A DNA stretch of 14,139 nucleotides, taken from contig CANKLK010000042.1 in assembly GCA_947482805.1 (NCBI GenBank), positions 1 through 14,139 on the forward strand, given 5' to 3'. The notes beneath the pieces were generated by a model, which made no database searches, was not told where the DNA came from, and saw nothing but the letters and a program-made list of their open reading frames with translations. The position numbers and the translations under genes are program-made. The stretch's first letter is position 1. Every line of letters begins with the position of its first letter. This DNA is from Flavobacteriaceae bacterium (lineage in GTDB: Bacteria > Bacteroidota > Bacteroidia > Flavobacteriales > Flavobacteriaceae). Below, piece after piece: positions 1 through 5,834 of this stretch.

Positions 1-318
1 GCAATTGGAGTAGCAAAACCAACTTCTATCAATGTAGTAACTTATGGAACTTCAAAAGTGAATATGACCGACGGAGAAATCAGTAAAGTGGTAGAGAACG
101 TTTTTGATATGCGTCCGTACTTTATTGAGCAACGTTTGAAATTGAGAAATCCAATCTATAGCGAAACGGCTGCTTACGGTCATATGGGAAGAACTCCTGA
201 AACGGTTACTAAAACATTCCAATTACCTAATGGCGCTCCAAAAACAGTAACTGTAGAGTTATTTACTTGGGAGAAATTAGATTATGTAGACAAAGTAAAA
301 GCAGCTTTCGGAATTTAA
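1..318 (+). CDS. metK: S-adenosylmethionine synthetase, C-terminal part (5' end outside window)
   Basis: The frame is open from base 1 and ends at TAA 316-318, giving the last 105 residues. MetK makes S-adenosylmethionine from methionine and ATP in the cytoplasm. The visible part is the C-terminal domain: it starts AIGVAKPTSINVVTYGTSKV, continues with the DMRPYFIEQRLKLRNPIY segment and an ETAAYGHMGR segment, and ends KVKAAFGI. The alanine/tyrosine/glycine-histidine run (SETAAYGHMGR) is the conserved C-terminal signature of this family, although many bacterial MetKs read YGHFGR. The protein ends shortly after a TWEKLDYVDKVK helix, as in flavobacterial MetK. An internal ATG at 64 is not the start, because the homologous sequence continues upstream to the window edge. 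A terminator follows at 371-400. Confidence 0.95.
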   Translation, partial: AIGVAKPTSINVVTYGTSKVNMTDGEISKVVENVFDMRPYFIEQRLKLRNPIYSETAAYGHMGRTPETVTKTFQLPNGAPKTVTVELFTWEKLDYVDKVKAAFGI

Positions 319-319
319 A

Positions 320-369
320 CACAAAGCTCGCAAAGAAATACGCGAGTCACAAAGCTTCGGGACGCAAAG
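320..369. repeat. Degenerate CAAAG-type intergenic repeat
   Basis: CACAAAGCT occurs exactly at 320-328 and again at 348-356, 28 bases apart. CGCAAAG occurs at 329-335 and 363-369. Between them CTCGC (327-331) can pair with GCGAG (342-346) around a 10-base loop. From memory, runs of CGCAAAG/CACAAAG are common between genes in Flavobacterium genomes; that is recollection and was not checked here. The repeat lies directly after the metK stop and before its terminator, so it would be in the 3' untranslated region. No coding potential is visible. Confidence 0.5.
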
Positions 370-370
370 A

Positions 371-400
371 AAAACCTGTTCAAATGAACAGGTTTTTTGT
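371..400 (+). terminator. Intrinsic terminator after metK (probably bidirectional)
   Basis: AAAACCTGTTC (371-381) pairs perfectly with GAACAGGTTTT (386-396) around a four-base AAAT loop, and Ts continue to 398. On the minus strand the same hairpin is followed by a short T run, so it can also stop transcripts of the convergent outer membrane barrel gene that ends at 470. Confidence 0.85.
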
Positions 401-404
401 TTTT

Positions 405-471
405 AGCCCTGATAGTAGCGATATCCTTTTTGCTTTTTTGCAAAAAGATAAAGCGGATAGCAGGAATAGCT
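405..471 (+). ncRNA. Candidate structured element, possibly Flavo-1-like
   Basis: A long imperfect hairpin can be drawn by eye. AGC (405-407) pairs with GCT (469-471), CCTG (408-411) with CAGG (461-464), TATC (422-425) with GATA (447-450), and TTTTTGC (427-433) with GCAAAAA (440-446) around a T loop. A purine-rich internal loop (ATAGTAGCG against AAAGCGGATAG) lies between the outer and inner helices. I recall near-identical elements of the form AGCCCTGATAG...AGCGGATAGCAGGA in many flavobacterial intergenic regions. Rfam has a Flavo-1 RNA family from this clade, but I cannot confirm that this is a member. It overlaps the stop codon of the minus-strand gene at 470-472, so it could alternatively be a structured 3' end. 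The strand is uncertain. Confidence 0.4.
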
Positions 472-3202
472 ACAAATTATACTTTAAACTAAAAATTATA
501 TATCTCGGTTGCACTGTGTATTGAGAATTTCTAGTAGAAAACTGAGAGAAACTATCATCATTAATTGAAGTAGTATTTAGGATGTTTGTCGCAGCAATTT
601 TATACTCCATATGGCTAGCTTTTGTTTTTTGGTAAGTTAAACTTGCGGATAGAAAGTCGTATTCTTGATCGACAGTTTTATCATTATTATAATAGTGGAA
701 AAATTCATATTCAGAAACAAAGGAGAAACTTTTCAAGAAGAAATAATCTAATTTAACCGATGGGCTATCGGTATAAAAAGTATCATTTGGATATTGATTA
801 ACCGTATAACTATAAGACAATTCAATATTTGGAATGTCTTTAAAATTGGTAGATGCGCCTATTCTATAGTTTTGAGTAAAACTTTCTGTGTCTACTACTT
901 CTTCTTCAAGAACATTTTGGGGATTTACTTGAATATTATAAAACTTGCTCCAGTTAACATTGGCACTAAAATTAGCTTTGTAATATTTTAGAAACGAACG
1001 GCCGTAGCGAAAATTTCCGGAAAGATTTTCATCGCCAAAAGGGGAATTAAATGGCGAACCAATTTGATTTACACCTTCAAACAACGCTCTTGTTTTTATC
1101 GCTTCGGTAGTTCGAGTGTAATTTATAAATCCACCAAAATTTTCAAAATTAAACATATTGAATTTTTGATAGTTCAAGGTGTGTGATTGCACTACTGAGT
1201 TTTCTAGGTCTCGATTTCCTGAAAATAAACTGTTATAACTATTGAAAATCGTACCTAATGCAAAGTTATTTACGTTGGTAAAATTGTTGGTCAACGCATA
1301 GTTATAGGTTAATGATTCTGATTTTTTTATTTGATAAATCATTTGAAAATCGGGTAAAAATCGGGTCAATTCTTGCTTGGTGTTTATTGCCAACTGTGAG
1401 TTTGTTAAATTGAAACGATGCAATGTTACTCCGGGCGTAAAGGTAAATTTTCCGGTTAACCATTTTAAATGAAATCCTAAGCTTGAGTCATTGAAGCGAT
1501 ACCCAACATCATTAGTGTTTTCTGAGGCAGTCAAATTATTAATGGTTCCGTTATCCAAACGTTGAAACACAGAAGAATTCAAACTTTGATACACATAGGA
1601 ATTAGCTAACGTAAAATTGAGGTTTACTTTTGGAGTAAGCACATAATAATAATCGAGTCTACTGTCTAACTTATTGGTTTTGATAAAGCGACTTTGAGTA
1701 ATATCATTTCGGTTTTGACTTTGAATATATCCATCAAAATCAAATGGTTGAAACTCTAAATTAGCGTTGTATAATGGATCTTCGTTTTGATACAAATATT
1801 GACTTTCGAAAGCAAAAATATGCTTATCGGTAGGGGTGTAATAAAAACTAAGATTTTGATTGATATTTATTGGATCTTGTTTTTTAGCTGTTAGAATGTT
1901 TTCACTAGAATTGGAATTATCTAAATAATTAAATACCTGTCTATTTAAATTATTGTTTTCTCTTTGCGCCGAAAGTCGTGTTAAAATATCATAATCGAGT
2001 TGAAATTTAACGCTTGGTTTATAGGTGGAACTCAGCTTAAATAATCCTAAATTGTTTTTTTGATTTCCTAAGTCTTGTCTAATCTCAGCAGAAGACACCT
2101 CTTCTGTATTGGGACGTAAAAAATTTACTGTTGATTGTGTATCGGTATCTACCAGAGTCGAAGTAGCAATAACAAATCCGCTTAAACTCCAGCTTTTGGA
2201 TGGATTATACGAAAAATTTGTGGCACCAAAATGCGATTCGATTTCTTTTACTCTATTGTCTTGAAAAAAGTTTATTCCTAATGAATTACTCCCAACATTA
2301 ATGCTTCCGCCGCCTTTCCCCATGATGTTTCGAAAGCCACCGCTAAACCTAAAATAATCTTGAATGGTAAAAGCTTGTTGACCAACATTATTGCTATTAC
2401 CTATAATATTGATACTGTATTTTGGACTGTAATAAAATGCTTTGGGCGCAACGGCATACCGGGTATCTTCATGACCAACTCCAATTCCAGCAGTCATATC
2501 GCCAAACCAAAAGTTTTTCTTTCCTTCTTTTAGTTTGATATTCATAGCGAGATTATCTTGATTATTCTCGACACCTTTCATTATAGAATTTTCATTGTAG
2601 TTCCGAAGTACTTGTACTTTATCGATTGCGTCGGCAGGAATATTTTTTACCCCAAGTTTGGTATCACCATCAAAGAAATCTTTCCCTTCGACCATCAACT
2701 TTGTAACTGATTTGCCTTCTACTTTTACTTGTCCATCAGCATCTACTTCTACTCCGGGTAATTTTTTTAGAATGTCTTCCAATTTTCTTTCAGTTCCATT
2801 AGTAAATGAATCCGAATTATAAACAATAGTATCTCCTTTTATTGATACGGGCATTTCGCGCACAATTTCAACACCTTCAAGGTCAATACCACCGCTTTCC
2901 ATTGTGATGTTTTGGGTAATATTTTGAGTTTGGGTAGTAACCGTAATCTCTTTATTTTGCATTCCCAAATAACTCAACTTTATGGTATAAGAAGCATTGG
3001 CATTTAGATTCAAAATAAATTTACCTTTTTCATTGGTAATGGCATAGGCATCCATGGCTTTCGTGCCTTGATTCATTGCCATCACATTGGCCATTTCGAG
3101 TGGCGCTTTATTGTTATCGAGAATGGTTCCTTCAAAACGAACGTTTTGCGCGGTAGTAAAAGTAAATACTGATAAAAAGAGAACTAAAATTATTTTTTTC
3201 AT
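470..3202 (-). CDS. TonB-receptor-like outer membrane beta-barrel protein (CarboxypepD_reg + plug + OMP_b-brl_3 type)
   Basis: This is a 910-residue exported protein. Residues 1-19 are a signal peptide (MKKIILVLFLSVFTFTTAQ). Residues about 22-100 form a carboxypeptidase-regulatory-like beta sandwich (GTILDNNKAPLEMANV, then ITNEKGKF). Residues about 120-228 resemble a plug domain (LEDILKKLPGVEVDADGQV, VEGKDFFDGD, DKVQVLRNYNEN). The remainder is rich in alternating aromatic strands and ends in IIFSLKYNL, a typical C-terminal beta signal. Such proteins sit in the outer membrane; the substrate cannot be told. The open frame reaches back to an ATG at 3250, but the ATG at 3202 directly precedes the signal peptide and lies downstream of a promoter-like -7 element, so 3202 is preferred. 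It follows the GLPGLI gene by 144 bases, and such pairs are common in Bacteroidota. No clear TonB box is visible, so energy coupling is uncertain. Confidence 0.88.
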   Translation of the reverse strand: MKKIILVLFLSVFTFTTAQNVRFEGTILDNNKAPLEMANVMAMNQGTKAMDAYAITNEKGKFILNLNANASYTIKLSYLGMQNKEITVTTQTQNITQNITMESGGIDLEGVEIVREMPVSIKGDTIVYNSDSFTNGTERKLEDILKKLPGVEVDADGQVKVEGKSVTKLMVEGKDFFDGDTKLGVKNIPADAIDKVQVLRNYNENSIMKGVENNQDNLAMNIKLKEGKKNFWFGDMTAGIGVGHEDTRYAVAPKAFYYSPKYSINIIGNSNNVGQQAFTIQDYFRFSGGFRNIMGKGGGSINVGSNSLGINFFQDNRVKEIESHFGATNFSYNPSKSWSLSGFVIATSTLVDTDTQSTVNFLRPNTEEVSSAEIRQDLGNQKNNLGLFKLSSTYKPSVKFQLDYDILTRLSAQRENNNLNRQVFNYLDNSNSSENILTAKKQDPININQNLSFYYTPTDKHIFAFESQYLYQNEDPLYNANLEFQPFDFDGYIQSQNRNDITQSRFIKTNKLDSRLDYYYVLTPKVNLNFTLANSYVYQSLNSSVFQRLDNGTINNLTASENTNDVGYRFNDSSLGFHLKWLTGKFTFTPGVTLHRFNLTNSQLAINTKQELTRFLPDFQMIYQIKKSESLTYNYALTNNFTNVNNFALGTIFNSYNSLFSGNRDLENSVVQSHTLNYQKFNMFNFENFGGFINYTRTTEAIKTRALFEGVNQIGSPFNSPFGDENLSGNFRYGRSFLKYYKANFSANVNWSKFYNIQVNPQNVLEEEVVDTESFTQNYRIGASTNFKDIPNIELSYSYTVNQYPNDTFYTDSPSVKLDYFFLKSFSFVSEYEFFHYYNNDKTVDQEYDFLSASLTYQKTKASHMEYKIAATNILNTTSINDDSFSQFSTRNSQYTVQPRYIIFSLKYNL

Positions 3203-3226
3203 GTTACGAGATTGAGTTACAGAATG

Positions 3227-3234
3227 CAAAATTA
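3227..3234 (-). promoter_or_regulatory. Promoter -7 element for the outer membrane barrel gene
   Basis: The minus strand reads TAATTTTG, a perfect match to the Bacteroidota TAnnTTTG -7 consensus, 25 bases upstream of the ATG at 3202. No good -33 TTG was found at the usual distance, so the promoter may be weak or the match fortuitous. Confidence 0.4.
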
Positions 3235-3346
3235 TATTTATTAATTTCATTTCTATAAGTAACGATTTCTAATGGGGAATTTGAAATTATATTTTTATTG
3301 GGATTTTAAAGACTATGGATAATGTGAAACGAACATTTGTAAATGT

Positions 3347-4240
3347 TTACCTATTTCCTCTCATTTGAAAACCGCCTCTTCCACCATTCATTTCGCTCAT
3401 TTCTTGCATCTTTTTGGTAACCGTTTCATCATATTCTTTTTGTGATATCTCTTTTCCGTTATTTGGCGCTTTGATTTCGACTTTGTCTTTTGAATTTAAA
3501 ACTACTTTAGAACAAAGAATTACGGTTTTACCATCGTTAACTTCTAATATTAATCCAGGTAAACCCCAATAGCCTTCTGGCCCTTGGTTTACAGGAATTT
3601 CAGGTGTGTACCATGCTGTTATTGTTATTTCTTTAGGCAAATCAAAGTCATCCATGAAATTGGTTCTTTTCTCTTTCTCTTCTTTTTTAGCTTCACCTTC
3701 TTTTGCTTCTTCTTTCTTTTTAGGTTTAAAATTTCTAAAATCGGTTTTACTTGCAGGAATTACAGCAGTAGCTTTAAAACAATTATAACCTCCGATGACT
3801 CTTGCCTCTGAACTCATTTGCCATTTGTAAGTAGTTAATGAATCTTTGATTAAAAACTCTTTACCCATAAACTCTTTATCAACGGTATATTTTTTCTCTT
3901 TTACATTCTTATAATAGGTTCCGCCTCCACCCATAAAAGAGGACATCATTCGCATTCCGCCTCCTTGGCCTTGTCCTGGCGTGTCTAATTTTTCTTCCTC
4001 TTTATAAATCGAAGCCGATTTATCGAAGTTGAGAAAAAATGTTTTTTCAAACATTTTTTTCATTCGTTCTTCAATCATTTTTTGAATTTCTGGTGTTATT
4101 TCTTTGTTGCCTTCAAAACGAGATTTAAAATCGGCAGTACTGGTTTTGGATTCATAAACTGCCATACCTTGGAAATCTTTTTGAGCATTAGAAGTTATAA
4201 AAGAAATTAGAAACAAAGACGCGTAAACTATTTTTTTCAT
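3347..4240 (-). CDS. GLPGLI family protein
   Basis: A 297-residue exported protein with a signal peptide at residues 1-20 (MKKIVYASLFLISFITSNAQ). The family-defining motif is complete at residues 224-233 (YWGLPGLILE), preceded by the usual ITAWYTPEIPVNQGPEG stretch. The family is restricted largely to Bacteroidota and its function is unknown; it is often next to outer membrane barrel genes, as here. Unusual local features are a Gly/Met-rich stretch at about 89-107, a Lys/Glu-rich insertion at about 173-191 and a Gly/Arg/Met-rich C-terminus. The frame extends to an ATG at 4282, but the start at 4240 gives the signal peptide directly, and a promoter-like CATATTTG (4261-4268, minus strand) lies just upstream of it. 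The protein probably acts in the periplasm or at the outer membrane together with the barrel protein; that link is inferred from position only. Confidence 0.9.
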   Translation of the reverse strand: MKKIVYASLFLISFITSNAQKDFQGMAVYESKTSTADFKSRFEGNKEITPEIQKMIEERMKKMFEKTFFLNFDKSASIYKEEEKLDTPGQGQGGGMRMMSSFMGGGGTYYKNVKEKKYTVDKEFMGKEFLIKDSLTTYKWQMSSEARVIGGYNCFKATAVIPASKTDFRNFKPKKKEEAKEGEAKKEEKEKRTNFMDDFDLPKEITITAWYTPEIPVNQGPEGYWGLPGLILEVNDGKTVILCSKVVLNSKDKVEIKAPNNGKEISQKEYDETVTKKMQEMSEMNGGRGGFQMRGNR

Positions 4241-4361
4241 GAGGTTTAATTTTAGTCGAGCAAATATGACGAAAGTAATCAAAATCTGTTACTAATTATA
4301 TGTTAAAATAGTATTTTTTACCTATTGTATTTCATTTGGTTTAATGTAAATTAGCACTATC

Positions 4362-5153
4362 ATGAAAAATGCAATTAATTTATTTTTATTATTGTGCTGT
4401 TCGATTAGTTTTTGTCAAAATCAAAAGCTAAAAACTACTGCTTTGAAGACAAGAGAAATTGAGAACAAAACCTATATTGGCTTTGATGGTTTGGGCAGCA
4501 ATTATTATATAAATAATAATGTTTTTAGCAAGCAAAACGAAAATCAGATTTGGGAATATAAAAACGTTGCTTTAGGGAAAATTACTTCTGTAGATTATGT
4601 AAACCCTTTAAAAATAGTCGTTTTTTATGGAGATTTTAATAGCATAATCATACTTGACAATCAGCTAAATGAAATACAGAAGCTAAATCTTTTTGATATT
4701 GACAACACTATTCTTGCTTCTAAGATTGGCATGGCATCACAAAATAAATTATGGATTTATAATGCTTTAAAACAACAAATTATGTTGTTTGATTATTTAA
4801 AAAATACTTCCAAAATTATAGGAAATCCTGTTCAGGAAAACATAAAATACACACAATCTGATTTTAATAATTTTTATTGGATAGATGAAATTAATAATTG
4901 GTATTCGATTGATATATTTGGCAAAGTGTCACTTTTAGCTAACATTCCTCCTTTTGAAAAAATTCAAATCATAGATAATGAAAAACTCTTGTTTTTGAAA
5001 GACAAGAGTTTGTATTGTTTGAATAATATTTCAAAAACTGTCTATGAAATAGAAATTGTTGAGAAATCGTTCCAAAATTTTTATTACAAAGACCAAATTT
5101 TAGCTATTTTTACCAGCCAACAAGTTAAATATTTTAAATTAAAATTACCATAA
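4362..5153 (+). CDS. Exported protein of unknown function, possibly beta-propeller-like
   Basis: I do not recognise this 263-residue protein. Residues 1-19 form a hydrophobic signal peptide (MKNAINLFLLLCCSISFCQ); the cysteines do not form a good lipobox (a bulky Phe precedes the last Cys), so a lipoprotein is unlikely. The rest consists of short beta-strand-like segments with repeated patterns such as NNWYSIDIFGKVSLL, KLWIYNALKQQIMLFDYL and SLYCLNNISKTVYEIEI, in which an aromatic 'readout' is followed by a polar turn. This resembles the blades of a degenerate beta-propeller, but the assignment is weak. Composition is strongly Asn/Ile/Lys-rich. Its TAA overlaps the ATG of the kinase gene by one base, so the two are almost certainly co-transcribed and may be translationally coupled. 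A weak -7-like TTCATTTG is at 4331-4338. Confidence 0.75.
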   Translation: MKNAINLFLLLCCSISFCQNQKLKTTALKTREIENKTYIGFDGLGSNYYINNNVFSKQNENQIWEYKNVALGKITSVDYVNPLKIVVFYGDFNSIIILDNQLNEIQKLNLFDIDNTILASKIGMASQNKLWIYNALKQQIMLFDYLKNTSKIIGNPVQENIKYTQSDFNNFYWIDEINNWYSIDIFGKVSLLANIPPFEKIQIIDNEKLLFLKDKSLYCLNNISKTVYEIEIVEKSFQNFYYKDQILAIFTSQQVKYFKLKLP

Positions 5154-5767
5154 TGCACATAGCAGTAGCAGGAAATATAGGAGCAGGAAAAACTACATTA
5201 ACACGGTTTTTGGCAAAGCAATTTAAGTGGGAACCTCATTTTGAAGATGTAGTTGACAATCCGTATTTAGATGATTTCTATCACCAAATGGAACGTTGGA
5301 GTTTTAACTTGCAGATTTATTTTCTAAATAGTCGTTTTCGCCAAGTGCTGCAAATACGCGAAAGTGGTAAAAACATAATTCAGGATAGAACCATATATGA
5401 AGATGCTCACATCTTTGCTCCCAATTTACATGCTATGGGTTTAATGACCAATCGTGATTATGAAAATTATTCTGATCTATTTGAGTTAATGGAAGGATTA
5501 GTTGGCGCACCTGATTTATTGATTTATTTAAGAAGCTCTATTCCAAATTTAGTTGCTCAAATTCACAAACGTGGTCGTGATTATGAAAATACTATTTCTA
5601 TAGATTATTTAAGTCGTTTGAACGAACGTTATGAAGCTTGGATTCACACCTATGACAAAGGCAAGCTATTAATAATTGATGTAGATAATATTGATTTTGT
5701 TAATAATCCGGAAGATTTAGGAGATATCATTAACAGAATTAATGCCGAAATAAACGGACTTTTTTAA
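5153..5767 (+). CDS. Deoxynucleoside kinase
   Basis: A 204-residue cytoplasmic enzyme of the dNK/dCK/dGK family, which phosphorylates deoxynucleosides with ATP in nucleotide salvage. The P-loop is GNIGAGKTT at residues 7-15. The likely catalytic base is Glu31 in the HFEDV segment. The DRTIYED motif at 78-84 corresponds to the conserved DR(S/T) element, with Arg79 near the phosphates. The Arg-rich lid is KRGRDYE at 139-145. Length is normal for the bacterial members. Substrate preference (deoxyadenosine, deoxyguanosine or other) cannot be read from these motifs. The ATG lies in TAATG, overlapping the stop of the upstream exported-protein gene, with no separate promoter. A terminator follows 14 bases after the stop. 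Confidence 0.93.
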   Translation: MHIAVAGNIGAGKTTLTRFLAKQFKWEPHFEDVVDNPYLDDFYHQMERWSFNLQIYFLNSRFRQVLQIRESGKNIIQDRTIYEDAHIFAPNLHAMGLMTNRDYENYSDLFELMEGLVGAPDLLIYLRSSIPNLVAQIHKRGRDYENTISIDYLSRLNERYEAWIHTYDKGKLLIIDVDNIDFVNNPEDLGDIINRINAEINGLF

Positions 5768-5781
5768 AGAATTTTAAATAT

Positions 5782-5813
5782 AAAAAATGGCTCACAATTG
5801 CGAGCCATTTTTT
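5782..5813. terminator. Bidirectional terminator between the kinase and pyrophosphatase genes
   Basis: AAAAAATGGCTC (5782-5793) pairs perfectly with GAGCCATTTTTT (5802-5813) around an eight-base loop. The A tract before and T tract after the GC-containing stem make it work on both strands, as expected between two convergent genes ending at 5767 and 5835. Confidence 0.88.
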
Positions 5814-5834
5814 AATTCTATATATCGAAATCCA

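Noticed and set aside
267..524. Open frame on the + strand across the metK end and intergenic region
   Set aside because: It overlaps metK out of frame and runs through the terminator and the structured element; the product resembles no family.
3332..3347. Perfect inverted repeat AACATTT/AAATGTT at the GLPGLI stop codon
   Set aside because: The loop is only two bases, the stem is AT-rich and no T tract follows on the minus strand; a terminator or operator cannot be supported.
3660..3722. Long polypyrimidine tract on the + strand
   Set aside because: It is explained by the Lys/Glu-rich insertion in the GLPGLI protein read on the other strand.
4203..4282. N-terminal extensions of the GLPGLI, barrel, pyrophosphatase and thioredoxin-like genes to upstream ATGs
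   Set aside because: In each case the internal ATG begins a signal peptide or first membrane helix, and for three of the four (all but the thioredoxin-like gene) the longer form would include a promoter-like element.
4362..4421. Lipoprotein signal in the unknown exported protein
   Set aside because: The cysteines near the end of the hydrophobic stretch are not preceded by a small residue in a normal lipobox.
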